From contig NZ_CP117416.1 in the NCBI RefSeq assembly GCF_028606985.1, positions 3,014,001 through 3,078,000 of the forward strand: DNA of 64,000 nucleotides, in the 5' to 3' direction. Numbering within the stretch: position 1 is the first letter of the stretch; each line of letters starts with the position of its first letter. This document shows, in pieces, positions 1-8,342 of the stretch. The position numbers were made by a program, and so were the translations under genes. The notes under the pieces were generated by a model. It made no database searches and was not told the DNA's origin. It saw nothing but the letters and a program-made list of their open reading frames with translations. This stretch comes from Paenibacillus kyungheensis (GTDB lineage Bacteria > Bacillota > Bacilli > Paenibacillales > Paenibacillaceae).

Positions 1-75
1 TGGATCAGGTGGTGCAATCTCTACTGATTCTGTTGCCCAGATCGGCCATGTCGATTCATTCTCAATATTAGTCAT
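1..75 (-). CDS. Unidentified gene, N-terminal 25 codons only
   Basis: The reading frame starts with ATG at 75 and runs off the left edge of the window. The visible N-terminus is MTNIENESTWPIWATESVEI followed by APPDP. A strong ribosome binding site (AAAGGAGGG) sits just upstream and the gap to thiF is only 15 bp, so it is probably the next gene of the thiamine operon. The N-terminus does not resemble the start of ThiD or ThiC that one might expect here, so I give no function. Confidence 0.6.
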   Translation of the reverse strand, partial: MTNIENESTWPIWATESVEIAPPDP

Positions 76-90
76 CCTATTCCCTCCTTT

Positions 91-1155
91 TCAACCAAAA
101 TAACGATGATATAAAGTGCGTGCTTCTGCTATATCTTTTGTACCATGTATCATAACACGACCATCACGGAAAATAACAAAACGCTGTTCATTTGGCATCG
201 TCATAGATACTAAAAAAGGAGTAACACTCACTTGATTTTCTTCAAGCCTAGCTAAGCGTTGAGCGGTCTGCTCTAGATCTATTATCATTTTTTGTGCTGG
301 ACGAATCTGTACCGTATCTCTACCGCATAGTACTTCTGTTTTACTTTGACCCGCTTGAGTGAGATGGGGATACGTAGGTTGGCTACCACAAGAAGGACAA
401 TTTGGCTTGCGTGCACTATTCATTTTGATAGAGACCTGTTCATTATTCCATAAGTCAAATGATAACAATGTACCACGTAATTGATCTGTATTACCACTAA
501 GAATCTTAATGGCTTCTGTACACTGATGAGCTACAACCATCTGAACAGCAGGAGGAATAATACCTGAAGTATCACAAGTATCTCCTCCAAGTGGTGCAGA
601 TTCCATTAAGCATTGTAGACAAGGTGTCACTCCGGGAATAATCGTAAATGTAATGCCGTAGCTTCCTACACAACCACCATATATCCAGGGAATATTATAT
701 TTTTGCGAAATATCATTAATCATTAATCGAGTCTCAAAATTATCTGTCGCATCCATGATCAGATCTACCCCTTTGGCTAGATCATTCATTTCATCAGCCG
801 TTACGTCTGCAATATGTGCTTCAATAGTTACGTCAGAATTAATCTGTTGTAGACGACGTTGAGCAGCGATAGCTTTGGGCATACGATCTTGAGCATCTTG
901 TTCTGTAAACAGTTGTTGCCTTTGCAAATTACTCCATTCTACATAATCGCGATCTGCAATAATTACTTTGCCTACTCCTGCACGAACCAGTGTCTCTGCA
1001 GAGCTAGAACCCAAAGCTCCAGCTCCTACAATAAGCACAGTGGCTTCTGTCAAATGTTGCTGACCTTTTTGACCTAAAGGAGTAAATCGCACTTGTCTGG
1101 AGTACCGATTATGTTGTTCTGGTTGTTGATGGTTATTGGTATTATTCACCTTCAA
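91..1155 (-). CDS. thiF: ThiF/MoeB/HesA-family adenylyltransferase (ThiS activation)
   Basis: E1-like enzyme that adenylates the C-terminal glycine of the sulfur carrier ThiS so that sulfur can be loaded for thiazole formation. Visible features are the nucleotide-binding loop GAGALGS (residues 44-50), the DRD and NLQRQ segment that follows, the DATDNFETR segment, and a zinc site of two CxxC pairs (CLQC and CPSC). The cysteine in GGDTCDTSG lies in the usual position of the reactive cysteine. The 354-residue length suits the ThiF/MoeB class with a C-terminal extension of about 90 residues. Start and stop overlap thiG by 4 bp (ATGA), implying translational coupling. MoeB is the alternative family name, but the operon makes ThiF far more likely. 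Confidence 0.93.
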   Translation of the reverse strand: MKVNNTNNHQQPEQHNRYSRQVRFTPLGQKGQQHLTEATVLIVGAGALGSSSAETLVRAGVGKVIIADRDYVEWSNLQRQQLFTEQDAQDRMPKAIAAQRRLQQINSDVTIEAHIADVTADEMNDLAKGVDLIMDATDNFETRLMINDISQKYNIPWIYGGCVGSYGITFTIIPGVTPCLQCLMESAPLGGDTCDTSGIIPPAVQMVVAHQCTEAIKILSGNTDQLRGTLLSFDLWNNEQVSIKMNSARKPNCPSCGSQPTYPHLTQAGQSKTEVLCGRDTVQIRPAQKMIIDLEQTAQRLARLEENQVSVTPFLVSMTMPNEQRFVIFRDGRVMIHGTKDIAEARTLYHRYFG

Positions 1156-1928
1156 GTCGTGATCATCCCTTCTGCTGGACTGCTCGCCACAGCATACTCA
1201 CGTACAGGAATCATGCCTGCTTCCCTTCCTAATCGTCCTGCTTCTACACCTAGCTTCATAGCTGTTGCCATTTTGACAGGATCCGTTGCGCCAGAGACAG
1301 CACTATTAAGAAGTACCGCATCGGCTCCAAGTTCCATCGCATACGCAGCATCTTTCGGTGAGCGTATACCGGCATCGACAATCACAGGTACAGTCGCTTG
1401 ATCAATAATCCATTGCAACGCCGAAGGATTAAGTATTCCTTTACCGGAACCGATCGGAGAAGCTCCAGGCATAATTGCATGTACACCAAGTTGCTGTAAG
1501 CGTTTGGCTAACATATAATCATCAGAGATATACGGCAGAACAATAAATCCTTCTGCTAGCAAGACTTCACAAGCTTTGACGGTCTCCAAAGGATCAGGTA
1601 AAAGCAACGTATCATCTCCGATAACTTCTACTTTTATCATATCACATAATCCAGAAGCTTTTGCCAGACGTGCTATCCGAATAGCTTCTTCCGCTGTTTT
1701 GGCTCCTGCGGTATTAGGCAATAGTTTATATTTTTTGAGATCTAACATTTCTAGAAAATTCGGTTCATTCACTTGCTCTAGATTCAATCGTCTTACTGCA
1801 AATGTTAGCACTTCTGTGCCTGATGCTTCTACCGCCTGATTCTGAATCTGCAAATCTGTAAACTTCCCTGTGCCTAGTAACAGTCTCGATGTAAATGTAT
1901 GTGTACCTATCGTTAACAAATCAGCCAC
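1152..1928 (-). CDS. thiG: Thiazole synthase ThiG
   Basis: Cytosolic TIM-barrel enzyme that makes the thiazole phosphate carboxylate from deoxyxylulose 5-phosphate, dehydroglycine and ThiS-thiocarboxylate. The 258-residue length is normal. The N-terminal RLLLGTGKF segment and the [13 protein letters not shown] segment are typical, and the Schiff-base lysine is K99 in MIKVEV. The phosphate-binding end ([20 protein letters not shown] and AVLLNSA) is intact. It overlaps thiS by 8 bp upstream and thiF by 4 bp downstream. Confidence 0.97.
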   Translation of the reverse strand: MADLLTIGTHTFTSRLLLGTGKFTDLQIQNQAVEASGTEVLTFAVRRLNLEQVNEPNFLEMLDLKKYKLLPNTAGAKTAEEAIRIARLAKASGLCDMIKVEVIGDDTLLLPDPLETVKACEVLLAEGFIVLPYISDDYMLAKRLQQLGVHAIMPGASPIGSGKGILNPSALQWIIDQATVPVIVDAGIRSPKDAAYAMELGADAVLLNSAVSGATDPVKMATAMKLGVEAGRLGREAGMIPVREYAVASSPAEGMITT

Positions 1929-2124
1929 CTCCTACAAAATGTACAATCTCTAATATATCTTTTTCTGCCAGTGTAATATGCGGATGTTCTTCTTTTTGCA
2001 AAATTTGTTGATTATGTTCTACAATCACTGTTTTGTGACCTAATGATAAAGATTCTAGCAATTTGGATACCGTGTTGTATTCAGGTTCTACATATTTTCG
2101 ATGACCATTGATAATTAATTCCAT
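1921..2124 (-). CDS. thiS: Sulfur carrier protein ThiS
   Basis: 67-residue ubiquitin-like sulfur carrier ending in VGGG, which supplies the C-terminal Gly-Gly that ThiF adenylates. I chose the ATG at 2124 ([12 protein letters not shown]) because an AAAGGAG ribosome binding site precedes it by 7 bases. A longer frame reaching to 2205 would add 27 residues inside thiO and has no such signal. It overlaps the end of thiO by 10 bp and the start of thiG by 8 bp. Confidence 0.93.
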   Translation of the reverse strand: MELIINGHRKYVEPEYNTVSKLLESLSLGHKTVIVEHNQQILQKEEHPHITLAEKDILEIVHFVGGG

Positions 2125-3404
2125 GTAGACACTCCTTTGGCTGTAGATCGAGATTTCGATGATAAAGATTTCGATTTTTGCAAAGCTCGTTCTGGTGAAA
2201 AGCAATCAGGAATATGCGCTGTATCATTATTTATTAATGCCTCTGCCATCCATTTGGCTGTGCCAGCAGCTAACAACATCCCATTTCGATAATGCCCTGA
2301 AGCTGTCCATAATCCAGCAAGCGGTTGAATCCTTCCTAAATAAGGTAATTCATCCGGTGTTCCAGGACGTATCCCTGACCAACAACGTTCAAACGTAGCT
2401 GATCCTATCGCAGGCAGAAATTGTTCTGCTCCCGACAATAACTGAGCAATCGCAGAAAGATCTACTGTTGTATCTGTACGTTCTGGTTTACTGGTAGCTC
2501 CAATCCAGATGCGATGATTACTTTTGGGAATGATATAAATGCCTTCTCCATAAATTGTATGTCCAAGATATTGAGAAGAAGTACTGACTTCGATGAGTTC
2601 TCCTTTGACCGGTACCAAAGGTAAACTATACTGCTCTGTTGCTAGCAATTGTTGTGTACTCAAGCCTGTTGTTAATACTACTTGTTCAGCGTAGATTTCT
2701 CCTTGATTAGTGATTACACCTGTAATATGATTTTTACCTTGCGAATGCAGTAAACGGTATACTTCTGTCTCAGGATAAAAATCGACATGATGCTGAATCG
2801 CTGCTTGAACAAGCGCTTGATTAAACAAAGCTGGAATTAATTGCGGTTCATCTGGATTGTAGATCATTCCAGAAGGAGCATAAATATGTGGCTCAACTTG
2901 TGCTAGATATGATGGGCTCCACCACTCTTTGCGATCTACTTTTGAATCGTTATGTGTAGAAGCAGAAGTATGACCTTTATTTGGTAAAGGAAATAAATTT
3001 TCATCAAATGTCTTGTCATATCTTTGATCTGCTTGAAGTGGTTCTTTATGTCTTAACTGTAATTCTAGCTTGGTCAGTGGTAGCAAAAATCCTTCTGTTC
3101 GCAGTTCAATATCAATTCCTGTTTTCTCCAATAGATCAGTCGCAAGCTTGCTATATAGCGATTGACTGTATAATGCCAACTGGTACAATTCTGGATGAGC
3201 AAAATGTTCAGAATGAGCGGCTAACATCCCTCCTGCTGCACCTGATGCGCCAGAAGCTGGTTGATTTTTTTCAAGCAAAGCTACTTTGACTCCTTGCTGT
3301 GCCAGTTCATAAGCAATAGCAGCACCGATCACTCCAGCACCTACAACGATTACGTCATAATGATTAGCTTTGAGATTAGATAGATGAACCATAAGCCGAT
3401 TCAC
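2115..3404 (-). CDS. thiO: Glycine oxidase ThiO
   Basis: FAD-dependent amine oxidase that turns glycine into the iminoglycine used by ThiG. The Rossmann FAD-binding motif is at residues 17-27 (DVIVVGAGVIG) and ends in an acidic residue (LLEKNQ). The GASGAAGGML segment and the C-terminal GHYRNGMLLAAGTAKWM segment are typical of ThiO/DadA-type oxidases. The start is a GTG at 3404, with AGGAAAG a few bases upstream and a 4-bp GTGA overlap with the tenI stop. An ATG four codons in (3392) is the alternative. Length is 429 residues, slightly longer than the Bacillus enzyme. Confidence 0.93.
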   Translation of the reverse strand: MNRLMVHLSNLKANHYDVIVVGAGVIGAAIAYELAQQGVKVALLEKNQPASGASGAAGGMLAAHSEHFAHPELYQLALYSQSLYSKLATDLLEKTGIDIELRTEGFLLPLTKLELQLRHKEPLQADQRYDKTFDENLFPLPNKGHTSASTHNDSKVDRKEWWSPSYLAQVEPHIYAPSGMIYNPDEPQLIPALFNQALVQAAIQHHVDFYPETEVYRLLHSQGKNHITGVITNQGEIYAEQVVLTTGLSTQQLLATEQYSLPLVPVKGELIEVSTSSQYLGHTIYGEGIYIIPKSNHRIWIGATSKPERTDTTVDLSAIAQLLSGAEQFLPAIGSATFERCWSGIRPGTPDELPYLGRIQPLAGLWTASGHYRNGMLLAAGTAKWMAEALINNDTAHIPDCFSPERALQKSKSLSSKSRSTAKGVSTWN

Positions 3405-4030
3405 TTCTTTCCTAATGATTGTAGATGCGTAAAAGTCATATATTGAATACTTTGGCCATACAACTGACAGGCATGCTGAGGATGTTCCGCTTCAAAAATA
3501 CCAGACATTACAGCTACTCCTCTAGCACCTGCTCGATGAATGTCTTGGCAGTGTGATGGCTGAATACCACCTATTGCAATAACAGGTATAGATACCGCAT
3601 GACAAAGCTTTTCCAATTGATCCAATCCTCGTGGAATCAGATCAGGTTTAGAGTTAGTCGAATAAATATGACCATAAAAAAGATAATCTATCCCTTCACT
3701 TTGAGCTTGTAATGCTTGCTCTATACTGTGAACAGATCGCCCGACTTTCCATAGTGAAGGAGGATCATCTGCATTTACATAAGACATATGTTCACTTAAA
3801 TGCACACCCCCTATTTTTAGATCCGCTGCTAATTGAGTTCGACTATTGATCCTTATTTTGGATAGTGGTACTCCTGTATGCATGAGCTGCTGGACAGCAT
3901 TAATAATCTGAGAATCAGACCACTTTTTTTCGCGAATATGAATAGCGGTCGTCCACGGATGTATCTGTGAAGCTACCTTTACAAACTGGTAGATCGATTG
4001 TTGACCTGTACTGATTGCATGAAGTTCCAT
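3401..4030 (-). CDS. tenI: Thiazole tautomerase TenI (ThiE-like fold)
   Basis: TIM-barrel protein of the ThiE/TenI family; TenI aromatises the thiazole phosphate carboxylate tautomer. The start MELHAIST is the classic TenI N-terminus, so I chose the ATG at 4030. GGAGGG lies 12 bases upstream, a slightly long spacing. The segments HIREKKWS, VGRSVHS, YLFYGHIYST and PVIAIGGIQP, and the phosphate-binding GARGVAVMSGIF, match the family. ThiE is the alternative but usually has a different phosphate-loop context, and the N-terminus favours TenI. It is the first gene after the riboswitch terminator. Confidence 0.88.
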   Translation of the reverse strand: MELHAISTGQQSIYQFVKVASQIHPWTTAIHIREKKWSDSQIINAVQQLMHTGVPLSKIRINSRTQLAADLKIGGVHLSEHMSYVNADDPPSLWKVGRSVHSIEQALQAQSEGIDYLFYGHIYSTNSKPDLIPRGLDQLEKLCHAVSIPVIAIGGIQPSHCQDIHRAGARGVAVMSGIFEAEHPQHACQLYGQSIQYMTFTHLQSLGKK

Positions 4031-4074
4031 ATCGGTATATGCCCTCCTTTCCTCAAAAGTGTATAAGCAAACGC

Positions 4075-4108
4075 AAAAAAGCCACTTCTTATTATTCAAG
4101 AAGTGGCT
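4075..4108 (-). terminator. Intrinsic terminator of the TPP riboswitch leader
   Basis: A perfect 11-bp stem (AGCCACTTCTT at 4080-4090 with AAGAAGTGGCT at 4098-4108) and a 7-base loop are followed on the minus strand by six T. It lies between the TPP aptamer and tenI, 45 bp before the tenI start, so it is the likely expression platform: TPP-bound leader terminates here. Confidence 0.88.
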
Positions 4109-4280
4109 AGTATAGACCTAGAAAATAATGAGCCTTGTTTGAGAGCAAACAAGATTATTTTAAAATAACGGAAACCGTATTTTAGATCATAATAAGCTCT
4201 CCTGTACAAAATAATTGCTATTCTATACAGTAAAAGACTCTATCGTTCATATGATCTAACATTTCCGAAACTCTGCTACC

Positions 4281-4370
4281 ACTTCCCTACGCTGGTATGA
4301 TCCAGATCAGGTACAAAGGGTCCGAAAGCAATATCTGCTTTCATCTCAGCCTCAAGCGGCCCCCCTAGTG
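4281..4370 (-). promoter_or_regulatory. TPP (THI-box) riboswitch aptamer
   Basis: Read on the minus strand, the segment contains the hallmark blocks of the thiamine pyrophosphate aptamer: GGCTGAGAT near 4343-4352, ACCCTTTGTACCTGATCTGG in the middle, and CCAGCGTAGGGAAGT near 4280-4294, with a variable P3 stem between the first two. It precedes the thiazole operon and is followed by two further hairpins (4162-4183, and 4134-4153 with a perfect 7-bp stem) and then a terminator, so control is probably at transcription elongation. Confidence 0.97.
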
Positions 4371-4396
4371 CATTCAAGCTATTCAATTTGTTATTC

Positions 4397-4425
4397 ATCT
4401 TAGCAAAGACTATTCAATAAAGCAA
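4397..4425 (-). promoter_or_regulatory. Promoter of the thiazole operon
   Basis: On the minus strand TTGCTT (4420-4425) and TAAGAT (4397-4402) are separated by exactly 17 bp. Transcription would start near 4390, some 20 bases before the aptamer. The rest of this intergenic stretch, 4426-4557, shows nothing else recognisable. Confidence 0.7.
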
Positions 4426-4557
4426 ATGATTCTCAGACTCTTTATAAAGTATTAAAAAAGATAAAGAACTACATACTTTACAAAGTCATCTTGTACAATT
4501 CAATCTAAAATAAATGAGTACAACTAGCGATTACGACTTAAAAAGATGGAAAATCTT

Positions 4558-6114
4558 TTATTTCGCTTTAGCTTCAGACCACTGCTCAACATCCCAAATT
4601 TTAGTAACCCAATCTTCATAAAATTCAGGTTCATGAGACACGAGCAATACTGTGCCTTTATATGCTTTTAAAGCGCGTTTTAATTCATTTTTAGCATGAA
4701 CATCCAAGTGATTGGTCGGTTCATCGAATAATACCCAGTTGCTTTCACGCAGTAATAGTTTGCACAAACGAACTTTCGCTTGCTCTCCACCACTTAGCAT
4801 ACGCATAGGGCGCGTGATATGCTCATTTTTCAGACCACAACGTGCCAGATGACCACGTACTTCATTTTGACTTAAATGTGAAAATTCATTCCATACTTCA
4901 TCTATCGGTGTCAATTGGTCTGGACGTACTTCCTGCTCAAAATAAGCAGAATGTAAATAATCACCCAGATATGTTTTACCACTAACCGGTTGAAGTTTAC
5001 CTAAAATAGTTTTGAGCAATGTTGATTTACCTACACCGTTACAACCAACAATCGCAATTTTTTCACCACGTTCAATATTCATCGTCATTTTAGGCAATAG
5101 AGCATGTGTATATCCAATCTCAAAGTCTTTACCTTCAAAGACTGTTTTACTACTTGCACGAGCTTCTTTGAAATTAAATGTTGGCTTAGCAAATTCTTCT
5201 GGTTTGTCGATACGTTCGATACGATTTAATTGCTTTTCACGACTTTTTGCACGACCTGAAGTAGATGCACGCGCTTTATTTTTTTGAATAAATTCTTCTT
5301 GTTTTTTGATAAAATCTTGCTGTTTTTCAAAGGCTTCGATATGTTGATGCTTTTGAATATCAGCCATCTCTAGAAACTTATTATAATCAGCTGTATAACG
5401 ATTTAATTTGGCAAATTCCAAATGATAAATCACATTCACGACTTGATTCATAAAATCTGTATCATGTGAGATCAATACGAAAGCATGTGGATATTCTTGT
5501 AGATAACGAGTTAACCATTGAATATGCTCTACATCGAGATAGTTGGTAGGCTCATCCAGCAACAAAACATTAGGCTTTTCGAGTAATAGCTTGGCAAGTA
5601 GTACTTTGGTACGCTGACCACCGCTCAAAGCTGTTACGTCTTTATCAAGTCCAATAACATTGAGTCCAAGACCGTAAGCCATATCTTCAACTTTAGTATC
5701 TAACAGATAAAAGTCTCCTATTTCCAGTTGCTCTTGAATATCGCCCATTCGTTCTAACAATACTTCCAATTGTTCCGGGGATGCTTCAGCCATCTGATTA
5801 GTGACTTCATTTAACTCTTGCTCTAATTCTAGCAACGGAAGAAAAGCATCTTTCAGTACATCACGTACTGTTTTTCCTTCTGTTAACTTAGTATGCTGAT
5901 CTAAATAACCATAACGTACACGCGGAGCCCATTCGACTTTACCGCTATCTTTTAACAGTTTACCTGTCATAATATTCATCAATGTGGATTTGCCAGCACC
6001 ATTTGCACCGACTAAGCCTACATGCTCTCCAGCAAGCAGACGAAAAGATACATCCCGAAATAATGTTCGGTCTCCAAAATTATGTGTTACATTTTCTACT
6101 GATAACAAACTCAT
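4558..6114 (-). CDS. ABC-F family ATPase (YfmM-like)
   Basis: Soluble protein with two ABC ATPase domains and no membrane segment, the ABC-F layout; members act on the ribosome as translation factors or antibiotic protectors. Walker A motifs are GANGAGKST (about 37-45) and GCNGVGKST (about 358-366). Signatures LSGGQ and LSGGE and Walker B segments LLLDEPTNYLD and VLFDEPTNHLD are intact. Between the domains lies a charged linker rich in K, E and Q (about 245-310), the part that reaches toward the peptidyl-transferase centre in this family. The 518-residue length fits the YfmM-type housekeeping subgroup. An AGGAG site lies 11 bases before the ATG. The family is certain; whether it confers resistance cannot be read from the sequence. 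Confidence 0.9.
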   Translation of the reverse strand: MSLLSVENVTHNFGDRTLFRDVSFRLLAGEHVGLVGANGAGKSTLMNIMTGKLLKDSGKVEWAPRVRYGYLDQHTKLTEGKTVRDVLKDAFLPLLELEQELNEVTNQMAEASPEQLEVLLERMGDIQEQLEIGDFYLLDTKVEDMAYGLGLNVIGLDKDVTALSGGQRTKVLLAKLLLEKPNVLLLDEPTNYLDVEHIQWLTRYLQEYPHAFVLISHDTDFMNQVVNVIYHLEFAKLNRYTADYNKFLEMADIQKHQHIEAFEKQQDFIKKQEEFIQKNKARASTSGRAKSREKQLNRIERIDKPEEFAKPTFNFKEARASSKTVFEGKDFEIGYTHALLPKMTMNIERGEKIAIVGCNGVGKSTLLKTILGKLQPVSGKTYLGDYLHSAYFEQEVRPDQLTPIDEVWNEFSHLSQNEVRGHLARCGLKNEHITRPMRMLSGGEQAKVRLCKLLLRESNWVLFDEPTNHLDVHAKNELKRALKAYKGTVLLVSHEPEFYEDWVTKIWDVEQWSEAKAK

Positions 6115-6474
6115 ACTAAATAATGCTCCTGTCTATGTTAAATATCTCTTTTTTAAATATACATCATCACAAAATTGCTACAGAATGTATTGTAACATAA
6201 GCAGAAGCTGTCTAGAACTGAAAATTTTCATTTTTTTACATTCATTTTCTGATATGTAGAATAAATGTATGCTTTTACGAACAGTTTGAAAGAATTGAAG
6301 TAATCTTATTATCGTTGAAGATTTTTGTCATTCTATGAAAAGATCAAAGCTTTTTTACTTACTTCTAAAAATTAAATTTAACTGTCGGTTGTTACTTTAA
6401 GAAGTAGATTGCATTAGTTTTAAGACATAGCTTGTTGATAATATTATAAACGACTGAATACTTTGAATTTGATT
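6115..6474. other. AT-rich divergent intergenic region
   Basis: This stretch separates the ABC-F gene from the leader of the TPR gene. I see no open frame with a ribosome binding site and no repeat. For the ABC-F gene only weak promoter-like hexamers are visible on the minus strand (a TACAAT near 6190 without a good -35). Confidence 0.5.
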
Positions 6475-6503
6475 TTGACTTTAGTTAATAAAAAGCCTAG
6501 TAT
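6475..6503 (+). promoter_or_regulatory. Promoter of the TPR-gene leader
   Basis: TTGACT (6475-6480) and TAGTAT (6498-6503) with a 17-bp spacer form a near-consensus sigma-A promoter. It would start a transcript near 6510 with a leader of about 155 nt before the TPR gene. A short palindrome (AACCTTAAGGTT, 6511-6522) lies at the start of the leader. Confidence 0.72.
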
Positions 6504-6554
6504 GAAAAAGAACCTTAAGGTTTATTCCTGATTTCTAAGGAGGAATTAAAAGTC

Positions 6555-6590
6555 ATGAACATGTTTTTACAAAGTCACTTTCAAAATTAA
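6555..6590 (+). CDS. Candidate 11-codon leader peptide (uORF)
   Basis: A very short frame encodes MNMFLQSHFQN and then TAA. It is preceded by a strong AAGGAGG site (6537-6543) 11 bases before its ATG. It ends three bases before the 5' arm of the hairpin that covers the next ribosome binding site. Its size and placement resemble leader peptides of ribosome-stalling attenuators such as those of erm and cat genes. No direct homology is claimed. Confidence 0.55.
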   Translation: MNMFLQSHFQN

Positions 6591-6592
6591 TT

Positions 6593-6658
6593 AACTCTCT
6601 CAAAGTATTGTTTTTATAATGTTACTTTGCTATTTGCAATACTACATTTGAGGGAGTT
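6593..6658 (+). promoter_or_regulatory. RBS-sequestering hairpin (putative translational attenuator)
   Basis: Bases 6593-6604 pair with 6647-6658 (12 pairs, one G-T). After a 4-base bulge, 6605-6610 pair with 6637-6642 (6 pairs). The 3' arm contains GAGGGAG, the only ribosome binding site for the TPR gene 8 bases downstream. Competing pairings exist: 6601-6607 with 6623-6629, and 6570-6578 with 6621-6629. These would free the site. The design suggests ribosome-controlled switching. Confidence 0.6.
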
Positions 6659-6664
6659 TTAAAA

Positions 6665-7207
6665 ATGAATGATAAAAGAATAAATACTACAGCTGAAACA
6701 ACATTGAATTTGCTCTTAGAAAAAGCCCACGAATTGCGTGAAGAAGGGCGTGCTAAGCAAGACCAAGAAATTCTGAAAAAAGCACGTTCTCTTCTTTTAG
6801 AAATGGTCGCTACCTATCCAGATCACGCTGAGGTAAATTATCAGACTGGAATGGTTCACGATAATTCCGGATATCCGAATGAAGCTATCCCTTATTATGT
6901 AAAGGCAATTGACCAAGGTCTTACAGGAGCAAATCTGCAAAGATGTTTGCTTGGTCTTGGCAGTACCTACCGTTCTTTAGGTTACTATCAAGAAGCGGTT
7001 GAAACTTTACATCGAGGTGTAACAGAGTTTCCTGAACACCGTGGCCTTCAAATCTTTTATTCAATGGCTCTGTATAATGCAAAAGATTACAAACAGGCTA
7101 TGGAGATTGTTTTGGCTAATCTAATGGAAACGACTTCTGATGAACATCTTCAATACTTTAAAAGAGGAATTTCTTACTACGCTCAACACCTTGATGAAAC
7201 TTGGTAA
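6665..7207 (+). CDS. Tetratricopeptide-repeat protein
   Basis: 180-residue soluble protein built mostly of TPR-like helical hairpins: about 43-76 (ATYPDHAEVNYQTGMVHDNS), about 77-112 (PNEAIPYYVKAID), about 113-145 (LGSTYRSLGYYQEAVETLHR) and a last one near 146-175. TPR modules bind partner proteins. There is no signal peptide, enzyme motif or membrane segment. It is a single-gene unit, with its own promoter, leader peptide and RBS-burying hairpin upstream and a terminator downstream. It is convergent with the pilus cluster and divergent from the ABC-F gene. I do not know its function. The leader suggests it is needed when translation is disturbed, which is inference. Confidence 0.85.
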   Translation: MNDKRINTTAETTLNLLLEKAHELREEGRAKQDQEILKKARSLLLEMVATYPDHAEVNYQTGMVHDNSGYPNEAIPYYVKAIDQGLTGANLQRCLLGLGSTYRSLGYYQEAVETLHRGVTEFPEHRGLQIFYSMALYNAKDYKQAMEIVLANLMETTSDEHLQYFKRGISYYAQHLDETW

Positions 7208-7277
7208 ATTTTTATCGTTTTAAAATTAAGCTTGATGCACAACCTGCCAAACGATGATCGGTAGTTCAAAACCAAAA

Positions 7278-7311
7278 ACCAGTAACCTTTTATAAGGTTA
7301 TTGGTTTTTTT
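7278..7311 (+). terminator. Intrinsic terminator after the TPR gene
   Basis: A 12-bp stem (ACCAGTAACCTT with AAGGTTATTGGT, one G-T pair) and a 4-base loop are followed by seven T. The opposite strand also ends in T-rich sequence, so it may serve the convergent pilus cluster as well. Confidence 0.85.
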
Positions 7312-7349
7312 GTATGACTTTTGATTTAAAAAAGCTATTTTATACAACA

Positions 7350-8342
7350 TTAATGAATTAAAGGATTACGACAATCGCGTAGAAAGTATCCTGATTTCGC
7401 AGCTTCTTTAGCATCGGTAAATAAATCTTGAGCTGGTGCAGGTAACTTACAACCATTAGGATAAGCATATTTGATACCTGAATCAGGATCAGTCGTTCCT
7501 AACCATGAAGTCTTTTTCACCAATCGTCCTCCGCCAAGCGCATAATTGTTATAATAACCGCTTCCTGTCGGAATCCCCTGCAAAAAAGAAATAATACTGA
7601 TATCGTTAATACTATTGTTCCATTCCTCTTGCGATATCGTTGGTAATGTAAATGTATAAGAAATCCCATAACGAGAAGCATATTCATTGTGTTTATTGAT
7701 ATAGTAAGCCAAATCTTTTTGAATTGAACTCACTATCGCTGTACGTCTCACTTGCTCAAATGTATTGATCTGATCTAAAAGTGCTATATTCGTCTGATCC
7801 GCTAACTGCTCTGCTTCTCCATCTAACACTTTTCCTGTACTGGCTTCGACAACATGCACATAATGATCTAGCGTAAATTGGATACTATTGCCTTGTGCAT
7901 CAGAATACGCATATGGCTTTTTCGGGTGCCATATATGTCTAGCATTAGGCAATCCATCACTTCCTGTATAATCTTCAGTCGCATAGATGTAATAACCATC
8001 ATAATCAATCACTACGATTGCAGGGATATAGTGCAGTAGATTTTGCTGTGCAGATTCATCCCCACGAATACCAAAATTCAAATACAATGTATTCAAAAAT
8101 GTATGTAATGCTAACTCTTTATCTGCTCGAAAAAACTTTTCTGAAGAGTATCCTGCTTCATATTGCTGCTGCTCATTCGTACTCATCACCTGACCTGCAT
8201 CTTGAGCAGCTGTACGAAGTGCTGTAGTATACGAAATTTGTAGACTCGATGCTTGCGCCTGTTCGTCAGTATGTAAGCCACTCAGCCAAAATAGCGGAAA
8301 GAAAATAATAACAAACAAAATAGCAAAATCAGTAATCTTCAT
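7350..8342 (-). CDS. Membrane-anchored protein of the Tad-like cluster, last gene
   Basis: 330 residues with one N-terminal hydrophobic segment (about 6-22, FAILFVIIFFPLFWLSGL) and a large presumably extracytoplasmic remainder. No enzyme motif is recognised. The layout, one N-terminal helix plus a soluble domain, is that of a pseudopilin or TadE/TadF/TadG-like minor component, but there is no obvious prepilin peptidase site. It has only two cysteines, both near the C-terminus, which could form a disulfide. The start overlaps the preceding gene by 14 bp and has GGAGGC 10 bases upstream. It ends the ten-gene cluster. Confidence 0.75.
   Translation of the reverse strand: MKITDFAILFVIIFFPLFWLSGLHTDEQAQASSLQISYTTALRTAAQDAGQVMSTNEQQQYEAGYSSEKFFRADKELALHTFLNTLYLNFGIRGDESAQQNLLHYIPAIVVIDYDGYYIYATEDYTGSDGLPNARHIWHPKKPYAYSDAQGNSIQFTLDHYVHVVEASTGKVLDGEAEQLADQTNIALLDQINTFEQVRRTAIVSSIQKDLAYYINKHNEYASRYGISYTFTLPTISQEEWNNSINDISIISFLQGIPTGSGYYNNYALGGGRLVKKTSWLGTTDPDSGIKYAYPNGCKLPAPAQDLFTDAKEAAKSGYFLRDCRNPLIH

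Noticed and set aside
1576-1839. Open frame on the plus strand inside thiG
   Set aside because: It is the mirror frame of a certain gene and has no ribosome binding site or recognisable protein.
3404-4099. Longer TenI start at 4099
   Set aside because: The extra 23 residues run into the riboswitch terminator and lack a ribosome binding site; the family N-terminus begins at MELHAIS.
4558-6114. ABC-F protein as a proven antibiotic-resistance determinant
   Set aside because: The protein has the length and linker of the YfmM-like housekeeping type; resistance cannot be inferred from the sequence, and the uORF-type leader belongs to the neighbouring TPR gene, not to this one.
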